A DNA stretch of 64,000 nucleotides from Chitinophagaceae bacterium (GCA_016722465.1 JADKJC010000002.1:820501-884500); one strand, 5' to 3'; shown: positions 8,353 to 17,430, counted from the stretch's first letter. The notes: generated by a model from the letters alone, not told the origin. Translations and numbers: made by a program.

Positions 8353-9141
8353 TTACTTTTCATTGGTGAACAGTTCTGTTACTCCCTGCCGGTCTGCAGC
8401 TACATTTTCGTAACCGATATGAAAAACAGATCTTAATTCATCATTGTCAAACCCCGGATGATCAAGGAACCAGTAGGTTTTGCCCGGTTCCAACTTGTTC
8501 AGCATATTGATAAAACCCTGCACTTTTTCCGCTGCTGTTGTTGATGAGCCTTCGTAATGTACATGACTGGCGCCGTATTCTTCTGGTGTGATATCGATCT
8601 TATACTCCCTGGCCAGCCTTTTCGTCATCATTTTCACTTCACCACTAATTTCTGTACAACCCATGTGAGCGGAAATATGGCTGATACGGGGAATATTTTT
8701 CAATGCCATTTCTATCTGAGCCCTGAATTCCTTTTCAATGTCCTCAATGGTCCAATTGTTTTCTTTGATGGATTTTCCCGGGTAATTGTTATTGGGATAT
8801 ACCATTGGGAAAAAATAACCACTGCTGTCTTTAAGGCTTTTGCAATCTGTTAGTGGCCGCCACTTGATATTTTCCCATTCGCTGGTAATGGCAAGATGAA
8901 CGCCCACATCAACACCGGGATTTTGTTGCAGCAATTTCACCGCTTCCGGGAACCAGGGCGATGGCACAATCACTTCAATGGAAGTTTCAATACCTTCTTT
9001 GTAAGATTTTATCAAAGCTACATTACCAGAATGAGTATAACCCATATCATCTCCACGAACTATGAGACGGGTTGGTGCTTGCTGTGCGGCTACAGCATTC
9101 AGCAGCAGCAGGAATGCAGCAGTGTTCAATATTTCTTTCAT
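8353..9141 (-). CDS. ChbG/YdjC-family carbohydrate deacetylase, exported
   Basis: This 262-residue protein belongs to the ChbG/YdjC family, which removes acetyl groups from N-acetylated oligosaccharides such as chitobiose. Metal-site motifs are visible: RGDDMGYT (about 28-35), VGVHLAITSEW (about 78-88) and HISAHMGC (about 151-158). An N-terminal signal peptide (ending AVAAQQ) implies a periplasmic or external enzyme, unlike the cytoplasmic E. coli ChbG. It begins 5 bases after the stop of the upstream GH20 gene, so the two form an operon acting on GlcNAc-containing glycans. Confidence 0.85.
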   Translation of the reverse strand: MKEILNTAAFLLLLNAVAAQQAPTRLIVRGDDMGYTHSGNVALIKSYKEGIETSIEVIVPSPWFPEAVKLLQQNPGVDVGVHLAITSEWENIKWRPLTDCKSLKDSSGYFFPMVYPNNNYPGKSIKENNWTIEDIEKEFRAQIEMALKNIPRISHISAHMGCTEISGEVKMMTKRLAREYKIDITPEEYGASHVHYEGSSTTAAEKVQGFINMLNKLEPGKTYWFLDHPGFDNDELRSVFHIGYENVAADRQGVTELFTNEK

Positions 9142-9145
9142 GCAC

Positions 9146-11053
9146 TTATTTTTTTTCTGCTCTTTTTTTCAGTTCTGCTACCTGCATGTTGTTGATCCTG
9201 CCAAGCGGTTGTTTATCACGGTAAGTGATCACCCTCATTAAGGTGGCATCCACCGGCACTGTTACCGGTCCAGTGTATTTGGGGTAAAACAGATCCGGAT
9301 AGGAATTATCAAAACTATAGTAAATATCAAGTCCGTCCAATTCTGTGCTAAGGCTCACTGTTAGTTCAGCTTTGTCATTTTTTACCACTTTAAATTCGGG
9401 ATCGTACATACTGGGAGCATATTTTATTTCACCGGCATCAAACCGCTTAAAATGATCCTCGACTTTACCCACAAAACTGGTCCAGTTCTTTTTTGCTGAT
9501 GGCGACCATGCAATTTCACTAACCGCAAAAGCACGGGGCCATGCCATGTACTGCACCTGGCGGTAGTTGTATATTTGTTCAGTCCACAAATTACCCTGGA
9601 TGCCTTTTACTAATTTCTCATTGATACCCTCAGAAACGGGTTCGTAAGAATAGGTTTTATTCAACCGAAGCGATGCATATATTTTGGGCTCCATGATTTC
9701 ATCACTCTGCATATAATCAAGGTACACATAGGTACTTGGGCTCATCACTACCTCATGTCCTTTGTTGGAAGCTTCAATGCCTCCTTTGGTGCCCCGCCAG
9801 CTCATGATAGCAGCGGATGATGACACACCGCTTTCCAGTATCTCATCCCAGCCGATCATCTTTTTACCTTTGCTATTGATGATCCTTTCCAGTTTGTTTT
9901 CGAAATAACCCTGCACTTCCAGCATCGTTTTTAAATTTTCTTTCTGCATCAATGCTTTGATGGCATCACTTTTTTCCCAGAAATTCTGTGCACATTCATC
10001 ACCACCCACATGAATGTATTCAAATGGAAAAAGCTGCGACAACTCAGTAAATACCATATCTAAAAAAGGATATACTTTTTCATTGGCGGGGCAAAGCGTA
10101 TTGTCCAGCAATCCATAAAAATGTCCCTTCTCCGGCCATTCGATAAATTTTTCGCCTGAGATCACTTTATATTTATCGGCGCCTTCGGTACAGGACAGTT
10201 CAGGATAAGAAGCAATGGCCGCCATGCTGTGGCCCGGAACATCTATTTCAGGCAATACATTTACAAAACGTTCTTTTGCATACTGTACCACTTCTTTAAT
10301 ATCTTCCTGTGTATAAAAGCCGCCATTGTTTCTTGGCTCATCATCCCTGATATCTTTAAAATCCCCAAAATGCCCGACACGTTTTACATTCCATGCGCCC
10401 ACTCCGGTAAGTTTTGGCAACCTTTTAATTTCAATGCGCCAGCCCTCATCATCTACCAAATGCCAGTGAAATAAATTGAATTTATACCGGGACATTTCGT
10501 CAATAAAATTTTTCACTTCTTCTTTGGTAAAAAAGTGGCGGCTCACATCCAGCATCAATCCCCTCCATCCAAAACGTGGATAGTCCGTGATCTCCACACA
10601 GGGCATAGACCATTTAATATTCTTAGCTACTGTTTTGCTTTCTATTTCCTTTGGCAATAGTTGCAATAAAGTTTGTACCCCATAAAACAAACCGGCAGGC
10701 TGGTTGGCATTGATGATGATATTTTTACCGGTGACAGAAAGTTTATATCCTTCTTTGCCCAGGGAATTATCGGCTGATTTATTTAATAATAATTCAACAG
10801 AAGCGGTAGTTGCTCTTTCAGTAATAGTTACGGTATAGCCGGTTGCTTTTGAAAGTTTGCTTCCCAGGTAATCAGCAGCATATTTTACTTCTGCATTGTT
10901 GGCTGCACTGATGGTTATATTTTTGGGCAAGAGATAAGTTCCTGATTTTTGACTCAACACAACAGGTTCAGGAATAATAGAAATATTGTTGGGTTGACAA
11001 AAGACAGTGCTGGTAATACAGCAGAGAATTGTCAAACAGCATATTTTTTTCAT
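9146..11053 (-). CDS. Beta-N-acetylhexosaminidase, glycoside hydrolase family 20
   Basis: This 635-residue exported enzyme releases terminal N-acetylhexosamine from chitin fragments or glycoconjugates. After the signal peptide (MKKICCLTILCC...VFCQ) comes a GH20b-like domain (about 25-150). The catalytic barrel (about 155-500) follows with FHWHLVDDEGWRIEI, LPEIDVPGHS and the acid/substrate-assist pair in HVGGDEC (about 344-350). The C-terminal 120 residues form a beta-sandwich-like extension (GLDIYYSFDNSYPD). It is first in an operon with the ChbG-type deacetylase. The pair can trim and then deacetylate amino sugars. Confidence 0.93.
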   Translation of the reverse strand: MKKICCLTILCCITSTVFCQPNNISIIPEPVVLSQKSGTYLLPKNITISAANNAEVKYAADYLGSKLSKATGYTVTITERATTASVELLLNKSADNSLGKEGYKLSVTGKNIIINANQPAGLFYGVQTLLQLLPKEIESKTVAKNIKWSMPCVEITDYPRFGWRGLMLDVSRHFFTKEEVKNFIDEMSRYKFNLFHWHLVDDEGWRIEIKRLPKLTGVGAWNVKRVGHFGDFKDIRDDEPRNNGGFYTQEDIKEVVQYAKERFVNVLPEIDVPGHSMAAIASYPELSCTEGADKYKVISGEKFIEWPEKGHFYGLLDNTLCPANEKVYPFLDMVFTELSQLFPFEYIHVGGDECAQNFWEKSDAIKALMQKENLKTMLEVQGYFENKLERIINSKGKKMIGWDEILESGVSSSAAIMSWRGTKGGIEASNKGHEVVMSPSTYVYLDYMQSDEIMEPKIYASLRLNKTYSYEPVSEGINEKLVKGIQGNLWTEQIYNYRQVQYMAWPRAFAVSEIAWSPSAKKNWTSFVGKVEDHFKRFDAGEIKYAPSMYDPEFKVVKNDKAELTVSLSTELDGLDIYYSFDNSYPDLFYPKYTGPVTVPVDATLMRVITYRDKQPLGRINNMQVAELKKRAEKK

Positions 11054-11147
11054 ACAGCAAATATTGTTTTTAAATGTGTATGAAATTACTGCATAATATT
11101 TATATGGTTAAATTTCTTTGTTGTATAATAAGCTTAAAATATCATGG

Positions 11148-12824
11148 CTAATTTTTTGCCTCATTAACACCGGGCATCGTCGTCTGAGGTGGCGTGGCAC
11201 CACAATCACAATCGCACCTTTTAGGTTTCAGGTTTTCTGCTTTTTTTAATTCTTCTTCTAATTGTTTAATCGTTTTATCTGCGTCCCTTATCGCCACAGA
11301 ATTTTTACTGTCTTCCAGTTTAATGCTCAGTTGATCTGCCCCAATACTTTCAATTACCTTAGCAAACTCCTGCTTTGTTGAAGCATTTAAAGAGATTTGA
11401 AATTCCTGCTTTGCTTGTGTAGTGAATTCCTTCAAAGCAAATGCAATTGACTGTTCTGTTTCCGTTACTGCAAGTATGTAAGCCTTTGCGTTTTGGGGTA
11501 GTGGTATGGTTCCATTTCTATTAAAGAAAGCATATTCATCGTTATTGTTTTCTGAAGGGCCTCCTTCACCCAAAACTTTGGCGGAAGGAATGATTAAATA
11601 TATTTTTATTTTCTCCCGGTAAGTGCCTGCAATTCTTACAAACAATTCACTCTCCTCAACTCCTTCTTTTTTATTTAACAGCATATCAACATTAAACCAG
11701 CCAAAGGTTTCGATGGTAAACTGGTAATAAGTTGCAGGGTAATATCCCGGTTGTACTTTTTTACTAAAATCTGGAGGAGGAACATTATTGTTTGATTCCC
11801 ATGTCGGATCAGGCTTTCTATCTACTAATGGACCGTTTTCATTGACCAGGTTTTTTCTTTTTATTTCAGCAATTACTTTCTTCTGTTCCAGTTCTTCTTT
11901 CAACTGCTTAAACCTATTGCAACTATCAATGCAGGAATCGAGATAAGCATGCCTGGGGTAAGGAAGATTTCGCCTGTTAGATTCGTTTTCGATGTAGTTA
12001 TATATATATTCCCAATTTTTATAGTTCTTATTAAAATCATCAGACAAATCAATCTCTTTGTTATTAAATAAAGTTATCAAATTACATATGTATGGATCTG
12101 ACCACCTATGATCATAATCGTATCGTCTTTTAGATGTGTCGGCTATAGGTTCATCTATAGAATATGGCACAAACTGTTTTTTAAAATAATGCTCAGGCAC
12201 ATAGTTCCCTTCACCATAAAGAGAGGGAAATCTTTTAGAAAAATTCGCCAGATCAGGTCCACTTTCCTCTTTACCAATACCATGGCAGGAAGCACATTTT
12301 TGTTTAAACAATACTTCACCTTTTTTCATTGCAGATAGCTGCATATTATCATCAAGATTTTTCGGGCCTTTCCAGTTTATATTTCCGTCTGCTGTTTTCT
12401 CTCCTTTGTATAATTGCATATCTTTTTCCAAATAACCCGAAGGCACCGCAATTTTAAATGGTTTATTGATGGTTACTTTTTGCCCGGCTGCAGCATTTAC
12501 ATAAATCATTCCGCCACTTGCCAATGGCTGTCCGTTACTTTGTGTAGTAAGTCCGGCTTTTATAATCTGTTGCATCGAAAAAGCTTCTTTTATTTCCAGC
12601 ACTGCTTTGCCGTTATCAGAACTGAATGTTCCTTTATCTATTTTAAGCCAGGCTCCATTAATGGTATGCAGCAGTGTATCCTTATTAATATCAATGGTAA
12701 AATTTTCAGCTTTAAGGCTGTCTTCGTTTAATAAACTTCTTAAAGATTTTATGTCCGGAGAAGAAGTATTGCAGCTAAAAAAAATGATGGCGGCAAGAGG
12801 GATAAAGAACAAAAGTTTTCTCAT
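11148..12824 (-). CDS. Large lipoprotein with one c-type haem site
   Basis: This 558-residue lipoprotein has a lipobox at IIFFSC (cysteine near residue 18). The central part contains a single haem-attachment motif KCASCHGIG (about 176-184) with surrounding residues typical of a cytochrome c fold. Flanking regions are unusual for a cytochrome: a C-terminal region rich in Lys and Glu with coiled-coil character (IKQLEEELKKAENLK) and a final cysteine-rich CDCDCG. The N-terminal 150 residues (INKPFKIAVPSGYLEKDMQLYKG) look like a beta-rich binding domain. It probably takes part in electron transfer at the envelope. The partner is not evident from the neighbours. Confidence 0.72.
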   Translation of the reverse strand: MRKLLFFIPLAAIIFFSCNTSSPDIKSLRSLLNEDSLKAENFTIDINKDTLLHTINGAWLKIDKGTFSSDNGKAVLEIKEAFSMQQIIKAGLTTQSNGQPLASGGMIYVNAAAGQKVTINKPFKIAVPSGYLEKDMQLYKGEKTADGNINWKGPKNLDDNMQLSAMKKGEVLFKQKCASCHGIGKEESGPDLANFSKRFPSLYGEGNYVPEHYFKKQFVPYSIDEPIADTSKRRYDYDHRWSDPYICNLITLFNNKEIDLSDDFNKNYKNWEYIYNYIENESNRRNLPYPRHAYLDSCIDSCNRFKQLKEELEQKKVIAEIKRKNLVNENGPLVDRKPDPTWESNNNVPPPDFSKKVQPGYYPATYYQFTIETFGWFNVDMLLNKKEGVEESELFVRIAGTYREKIKIYLIIPSAKVLGEGGPSENNNDEYAFFNRNGTIPLPQNAKAYILAVTETEQSIAFALKEFTTQAKQEFQISLNASTKQEFAKVIESIGADQLSIKLEDSKNSVAIRDADKTIKQLEEELKKAENLKPKRCDCDCGATPPQTTMPGVNEAKN

Positions 12825-12885
12825 AAAAAATTATTTGAACAATTAGATGTAATTTAATACGGCTTTCCATAAAAATAAAATCACC

Positions 12886-13488
12886 ATGTCACTATTATTA
12901 AACCGCTCAGTTTTTGGAAACACTGCCAATGCTGGAAATGTGTTAAGCAAAGAAGACGCTTATCAATTATTAAATGACTGGGTAAAAAATGAACGCCTGC
13001 AACTGCACATGCGGCAGGTGGCATATTTAATGAAATGCTGGGCAGCGGAAAAAGAAGGTTTGAATGAAGCAGATCAATGGCGCTGGGAAATGGCCGGCCT
13101 GTTGCATGATGCAGATTGGGACCAGTGGCCCGGGCTTCATTGTAAAAAGATCATTGAAGAACTGGAAGCCAGGAACATCGATGCTGAAATTATCAGGGCA
13201 ATCGTCAGTCATGGACCCAATCATTTTGGAGTGGAGCCGGAAACGAAAATGGATAAAATGCTGTACGCTTTTGATGAGTTGAGCGGACTGACCCATGCTT
13301 ACAGTTTAATGCGGCCCGAAGGCTACAGCGGCATGGAATTAAAAGGCATCAAAAAACGTTTTAAAGAAAAAGGCTTTGCGGCTAATGTAAACCGTGAGGA
13401 GATCATGGATGCCATGAACAGGATAGATGTGGAACTGGAAACGATCATGCAGTTTATTATAGAACGGCAGGGGGAGGCGGAGCTGTGA
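12886..13488 (+). CDS. HD-domain phosphohydrolase-like protein
   Basis: This 200-residue cytoplasmic protein has HD-superfamily metal motifs. These are an N-terminal helix with HMRQVAYLMKCWA (about 44-56), the HD pair in GLLHDADWDQWPGLH (about 72-86), the IVSHG segment (about 106-110) and a late aspartate in YAFDELSG (about 128-135). Proteins of this size are often annotated as HDIG or hydrolase of unknown substrate. The stop codon lies inside the first unit of a 7-bp repeat array, which may have replaced the original end of the gene. Confidence 0.8.
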   Translation: MSLLLNRSVFGNTANAGNVLSKEDAYQLLNDWVKNERLQLHMRQVAYLMKCWAAEKEGLNEADQWRWEMAGLLHDADWDQWPGLHCKKIIEELEARNIDAEIIRAIVSHGPNHFGVEPETKMDKMLYAFDELSGLTHAYSLMRPEGYSGMELKGIKKRFKEKGFAANVNREEIMDAMNRIDVELETIMQFIIERQGEAEL

Positions 13489-13623
13489 ATAGTGAATAGT
13501 GAATGCTGAAATTAAAGAGCCGAAAGAATATTCAATAGTCAATGATCAACAAACAATATTCAATGAAAGTACAACTGCATTTTACAATGAATATTGAACA
13601 TTGAAAATTGCTCATTGAAAATT
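13485..13623. repeat. Cluster of 7-bp-period repeats with an inverted pair
   Basis: Three arrays with an exact 7-base period lie here. GTGAATA-type words run at 13485-13512, ATTCAAT-type words at 13530-13564, and GAATATT/GAAAATT-type words at 13589-13623. The second and third are approximate reverse complements (CAATATTCAATG against CAATATTCATTG) and could fold into a hairpin with a loop near 13565-13588. The first overlaps the stop of the HD gene. Confidence 0.8.
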
Positions 13624-13662
13624 TAATTAATTACAACCGAACTGTTCTGATGCAGCCACCAG

Positions 13663-14070
13663 CTAAAAGCTCCTGTTGATTTTTACCCAATCGGTAATAT
13701 ATCCAACAATGGCTGATGTAGTTGTTCCCGGAGGAAATAATTTTCCAACACCAATCTTGTGCAGTTCTTCCATGTCTTCATCCGGAATAATGCCGCCACC
13801 GGTCAGTAACACATCATTCATTTCCTTTTCCTTCATCAATTTGGCAATTTTCGGGAACACCGTATTGTGAGCGCCACTCAATATGCTTACACCAATCGCA
13901 TCCACATCTTCCTGCAGTGCAGCATTCACCACCATTTCAGGGGTTTGCCTGAGGCCAGTGTAAATCACTTCCATACCTGCATCTCTTAATGCGGTGGCAA
14001 TTACTTTGGCGCCACGGTCATGCCCATCCAATCCTACTTTGGCTACCAACACTCTTATGGGTCTTTTCAT
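13663..14070 (-). CDS. Cobalamin-binding protein (methylmalonyl-CoA mutase C-terminal domain type)
   Basis: This 135-residue protein consists of a stand-alone B12-binding Rossmann-like domain. The cobalamin histidine lies in GLDGHDRG (residue 17), with SILSGAH (about 82-88) and LLTGGGI (about 108-114) completing the nucleotide-loop site. It equals the C-terminal part of methylmalonyl-CoA mutase. As a separate polypeptide it may be the small subunit of a split mutase or a B12-dependent regulator. No mutase large subunit or B12 riboswitch is seen nearby. It lies directly downstream of gltX. Confidence 0.88.
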   Translation of the reverse strand: MKRPIRVLVAKVGLDGHDRGAKVIATALRDAGMEVIYTGLRQTPEMVVNAALQEDVDAIGVSILSGAHNTVFPKIAKLMKEKEMNDVLLTGGGIIPDEDMEELHKIGVGKLFPPGTTTSAIVGYITDWVKINRSF

Positions 14071-14088
14071 ATTGTAAGCTTTCGGTGA

Positions 14089-15618
14089 TTACTGCAGCAA
14101 AGATAAACTATGTTCAATTCTTCTTATGGTTTCTTCTTTACCAATCATGGATGCTATATCAAAAACACCCGGCCCAAATTTTCCACCCACTAACATTATC
14201 CTGAAGGGCAGCATTAATTCTCCTGGCTTTAATTGGTTGGCCGATGCTATTTCCTTGAATTCTCTTTCCAGTTCGCTGTGTTCCCACACCGGTGTAAACT
14301 GGTAGCCTCTTACCAGTTCTGTAAAAAAAAGGTTTTTCTTTTCATCCCATTTTGCTTTTACTGAATCTGTATCAATAGTAGGCGGCGCCTGGAAAAAGAA
14401 TGCCCCCTGTGTATAAAAATCGTTCAGCAAAGTGCAACGGTCTTTTACGAGTTCAATGACTTTTAAAAGATACTCTTCCTCTATATTCAAAATTCCGTTA
14501 GCCTGCAAATGCTCCTTAATTCTTAATTCATAATTCGTAACTGGTAATTTCTTTATCCATTCCTGGTTGTACCATTTTGCCTTTTCAAAATCGAACTTAG
14601 CACCACCTTTATGCACTTTGTCAATGCTGAATTTTTCAATGAGTTCATCCAGAGTAAATATTTCCTGTTCGGTTCCATCATTCCAGCCGAGTACCGCCAG
14701 CAGGTTGATAAAAGCTTCAGGTAAAAATCCTATTTCTTTAAAGCCCCTGGTGAGTTCACTGCTTTTGGGATCTCTCCAGTCCATTGCATACACAGGAAAA
14801 CCAAGCCGGTCGGCGTCCCTTTTGCTCAACTTGCCATTGCCATCTGGTTTTAATATTAATGGCAGGTGCGCCCATTGCGGCATAGCATCCAGCCCAAATA
14901 AATACTTCCACAGTAAAATATGCACTGGCGCACTAGGCAGCCATTCTTCTCCCCGAAAAGCATGGCTGATCTTCATTAAATAATCATCTACCACCACCGC
15001 CAAATGATAAGTAGGCATCCCATCGGCCTTCAGCAATACCTTATCATCCACATTGTTGGTGTCAAATTCTATATCTCCACGGATCATATCCGTAAAAAGG
15101 ACAAATTCATTGGGGTTTACTTTTATCCTGATCACATAAGGAGTACCCCTGTCAAGCAGTTCCTGTGTTTCATTGGGTAACAATCGCAGAGAATTATTCA
15201 TTTCCATCCTGATGCTGTGATCATACTGCAGGCTATGGCTTCCCTTTGTTTTTAATCTTTCCCTCATGGCATCCAGTTCTTCGGGTGTATCAAAAGCATA
15301 ATAGGCATAACCATCTTTTACCAATTGTTCTGCATATTGCCTGTAAGTTGCTTTGCGCTCACTTTGCCTGTAGGGAGCATATTCACCACCATGCAACACG
15401 CTTTCATCCGGCACCAGGCCGCACCATTCCAGGCATTTGAAAATGTATTCCTCTGCCCCTTCAACAAATCTTGCCTGGTCGGTGTCTTCAACCCTTACGA
15501 TGAAATCGCCGCCATGTTTTTTGGCAAATAAATAATTGTATAATACTGTTCTAACGCCGCCTAAATGTAATCCACCTGTTGGACTGGGGGCAAATCTTAC
15601 TCTTACTTTATTAAACAT
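14089..15618 (-). CDS. gltX: Glutamate--tRNA ligase
   Basis: This class I aminoacyl-tRNA synthetase, 509 residues, charges tRNA-Glu. The HIGH-type motif appears as APSPTGGLHLGG near the N-terminus and the KMSKS-type loop as KLSKRDADRLG (about 243). The start at 15618 (MFNKVRVRFAPSP) is preferred over an in-frame upstream ATG at 15645 because homologous sequence begins there and a -7 box lies just upstream. An insertion near residue 362 (VTNYELRIK) is encoded by a 7-bp repeat. It is probably in a surface loop of the C-terminal half and leaves the frame intact. Confidence 0.95.
   Translation of the reverse strand: MFNKVRVRFAPSPTGGLHLGGVRTVLYNYLFAKKHGGDFIVRVEDTDQARFVEGAEEYIFKCLEWCGLVPDESVLHGGEYAPYRQSERKATYRQYAEQLVKDGYAYYAFDTPEELDAMRERLKTKGSHSLQYDHSIRMEMNNSLRLLPNETQELLDRGTPYVIRIKVNPNEFVLFTDMIRGDIEFDTNNVDDKVLLKADGMPTYHLAVVVDDYLMKISHAFRGEEWLPSAPVHILLWKYLFGLDAMPQWAHLPLILKPDGNGKLSKRDADRLGFPVYAMDWRDPKSSELTRGFKEIGFLPEAFINLLAVLGWNDGTEQEIFTLDELIEKFSIDKVHKGGAKFDFEKAKWYNQEWIKKLPVTNYELRIKEHLQANGILNIEEEYLLKVIELVKDRCTLLNDFYTQGAFFFQAPPTIDTDSVKAKWDEKKNLFFTELVRGYQFTPVWEHSELEREFKEIASANQLKPGELMLPFRIMLVGGKFGPGVFDIASMIGKEETIRRIEHSLSLLQ
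14098..14105 (-). promoter_or_regulatory. -7 box (TATCTTTG) for the cobalamin-binding gene
   Basis: On the minus strand TATCTTTG is a full consensus match. It lies inside the last codons of gltX, 28 bases before the cobalamin-binding ATG. This suggests the small gene has its own promoter within gltX. Confidence 0.5.
14515..14549. repeat. Five 7-bp repeats inside gltX
   Basis: Heptamers CTTAATT, CTTAATT, CATAATT, CGTAACT, GGTAATT run without a gap. On the minus strand they encode NYELRIK plus flanks. Thirty-five bases in exact heptamer register within an essential synthetase indicate an insertion or expansion that kept the frame. Confidence 0.8.
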
Positions 15619-15622
15619 GCCA

Positions 15623-15630
15623 CAAAGATA
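15623..15630 (-). promoter_or_regulatory. -7 box (TATCTTTG) abutting the gltX start
   Basis: This is a full consensus match only four bases before the ATG. Transcription from it would begin at or next to the start codon, so gltX may be translated from a leaderless or nearly leaderless mRNA. Confidence 0.6.
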
Positions 15631-15678
15631 GATGGCATCCACCACCTTCCCAACAATAACTAATTTGTAATTTGCAGC

Positions 15679-16302
15679 ATGTTTTACCTGGTTAAAACTC
15701 CCTGGTGGTTAAAAAAGCTGTACCCCGATTGTACCTGGCAGCTACCTTCAGGAGAGAAAAATATCTACCTGACTTTTGATGATGGCCCCCACCCTGTTGC
15801 CACCCCTTTTGTGCTGAACGTACTAAGGCAACACAACGCAAAAGCCACTTTTTTTTGTATCGGCAAAAATGTGGTGGAATATCCTGAGATTTACAGGCAG
15901 GTCATCGACCAGGGGCATTGTGTAGGCAACCATACTTTCAACCACCTGAACGGATGGAAAACTGATGACGTTACTTATATTAATAATGTAACGGAAGCCA
16001 AAAAGCATATCGATTCCCGTCTTTTCAGGCCACCTTATGGCAGGGCCACCAGGTTCCAGTTAAAGCTGCTGACCGAAAAATATGGGCTGAACCCCATCAT
16101 GTGGACCGTATTAAGTGGTGACTTTGATCTGGAACAGACAAAAGAAAAATGCCTGGCCAATGTAATAAGGAAAACCAGTGACGGCGCTATCATCGTGTTC
16201 CACGACAGTGAAAAGGCCTTTGAAAGGATGCAGTTTGTTTTGCCAAAAGTGCTGGAGCATTTTTCGGAGAAGGGTTTCAGTTTCAGTAAAATAGATCTGT
16301 AG
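15679..16302 (+). CDS. Polysaccharide deacetylase (NodB homology domain)
   Basis: This 207-residue protein is almost entirely a NodB/CE4 deacetylase domain. The motifs are TFDDGPH (about 32-38, catalytic base and metal aspartate), HTFNH (about 82-86, metal histidines), RPPYGR (about 117-122), an aspartate/tryptophan segment WTVLSGDFD (about 142-150) and IIVFHDS (about 171-177). No signal peptide is obvious. The N-terminus (FYLVKTPWWLKKLYP) is amphipathic. It is expected to deacetylate peptidoglycan or another GlcNAc polymer. It diverges from gltX and is closed by a terminator. Confidence 0.9.
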   Translation: MFYLVKTPWWLKKLYPDCTWQLPSGEKNIYLTFDDGPHPVATPFVLNVLRQHNAKATFFCIGKNVVEYPEIYRQVIDQGHCVGNHTFNHLNGWKTDDVTYINNVTEAKKHIDSRLFRPPYGRATRFQLKLLTEKYGLNPIMWTVLSGDFDLEQTKEKCLANVIRKTSDGAIIVFHDSEKAFERMQFVLPKVLEHFSEKGFSFSKIDL

Positions 16303-16337
16303 CCCAGTAAAATTGCTTAAGGTAGGGGCAAAAAATT

Positions 16338-16367
16338 GGGCCGGAGTAGAAACTCTGGCCCGTTTTT
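16338..16367 (+). terminator. Rho-independent terminator after the NodB-type deacetylase
   Basis: GGGCCGGAG pairs with CTCTGGCCC (one G-T wobble) around TAGAAA and is followed by a run of five T. Confidence 0.85.
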
Positions 16368-16535
16368 AATCCGTACCCTATGAAAACTGGTTGCAAGATA
16401 CTTTGATTTTTCATAAATCCAAATAATTTGTTAACTATTTTTTGGCCTTGCAAAGCCCATTGATATTAATAAGGCAAGCCATTCATGATTAATTTTGACT
16501 GCCTTAATAAAACGAAGGAATTTAATTTGACAAAA

Positions 16536-17303
16536 ATGATATTGATTGATACTCATACCCATTTATATTCAGAAGAATTTACAGCTGATATTGATGAGGT
16601 AATAAAAAGGGCTGAAGCAGCCGGCATTCAAAAATTCTACCTTCCGGCTATTGACAGCACAGCTACTGATGCGATGTTGCAACTTGAACTTAGGTTCCCG
16701 GGCAGGTGTGTTGCCATGATGGGGCTGCATCCCTGCTATGTAAAAGAAAATTACCGGGAAGAGCTGAAACTGGTGGAGGAATGGCTGGCCAAAAGGAAGT
16801 TTGCGGCGGTGGGTGAAATCGGCCTTGACAATTACTGGGACAAGACTTTTGCAAAAGAACAAGTAGAAACTTTCCGGCTACAGATCGAATGGTCCATCAA
16901 ATACAACCTGCCCATTGTGATACATACCCGTAATGCCATGCAGGAAACCATTGAGATTGTGAAAGAATACGTACCCAAAGGAGCACACGGTATTTTTCAT
17001 TGCTTTAGCGGCAGTAATGAAAGTGCACAAGAGATCATCAAAGCAGGTTTTTACCTTGGTATTGGAGGCATACTCACCTACAAAAAGGCGGGCTTGGCAG
17101 AAGTGTTGGAGCAGATCGACCTGCAGCACCTGGTGTTGGAAACAGATGCCCCCTATCTTACGCCAGTGCCCTTCCGGGGAAAACGCAATGAAAGCAGCTA
17201 CCTGAAATATGTTGTTGAAAAGCTGGCTGAGGTAAAAAATGTATCCGTTGAAGAAGTGGCCGCAGTTACTACTGCCAATGCAGAAAAAATATTCGGTGTA
17301 TAA
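16536..17303 (+). CDS. TatD-family metal-dependent DNase/hydrolase
   Basis: This 255-residue TIM-barrel hydrolase belongs to the TatD family. Metal ligands are visible in IDTHTHLY (HxH near the start), GEIGLDNYWD (glutamate, about 91), IVIHTRNA (about 127) and GIFHCFSG (about 150), with a late aspartate in ETDAPYL (about 202). The start at 16536 (MILIDTHTH) is preferred over an ATG 51 bases upstream because family members begin here. It is probably a cytoplasmic 3'-5' exonuclease or a D-aminoacyl hydrolase-like enzyme. Confidence 0.92.
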   Translation: MILIDTHTHLYSEEFTADIDEVIKRAEAAGIQKFYLPAIDSTATDAMLQLELRFPGRCVAMMGLHPCYVKENYREELKLVEEWLAKRKFAAVGEIGLDNYWDKTFAKEQVETFRLQIEWSIKYNLPIVIHTRNAMQETIEIVKEYVPKGAHGIFHCFSGSNESAQEIIKAGFYLGIGGILTYKKAGLAEVLEQIDLQHLVLETDAPYLTPVPFRGKRNESSYLKYVVEKLAEVKNVSVEEVAAVTTANAEKIFGV

Positions 17304-17339
17304 AAAACGATACGCTATTTTTGCCGTCCTGAAAAAACC

Positions 17340-17430
17340 GGAGAGTTATTACCGTCCAATGTCGGGATTGAAGGAGTCCCGTTCGCAAACGGGAGAAAGT
17401 GTGGATACAGAAAACTCTATCAAGGGTCCG
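17340..17430 (+). pseudogene. Degenerate tRNA-Ser copy with hairpin in place of the anticodon arm (copy A)
   Basis: The sequence opens with GGAGAGTTAT like the intact tRNA-Ser 128 bases downstream. It matches again at ATTGAAGGAG, GAAAGTGTG and the variable-arm region (GATACAGAAAACTCTATC). The anticodon arm is replaced by a palindrome: TCCCGTT pairs with AACGGGA around CGCA. The T arm fades after CAAGGGTCCGG. It cannot be a working tRNA. Decay of a duplicated tRNA-Ser is the plain reading, but the same kind of replacement recurs in copy C. Confidence 0.75.

Noticed and set aside
13485..13623. CRISPR-like repeat array
   Set aside because: The units are 7 bases and contiguous, with no spacers of constant length and no cas genes in the window.
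13600..13662. B12 riboswitch near the cobalamin-binding gene
   Set aside because: No B12-box-like conserved core was seen, and the region is on the 3' side of that gene.
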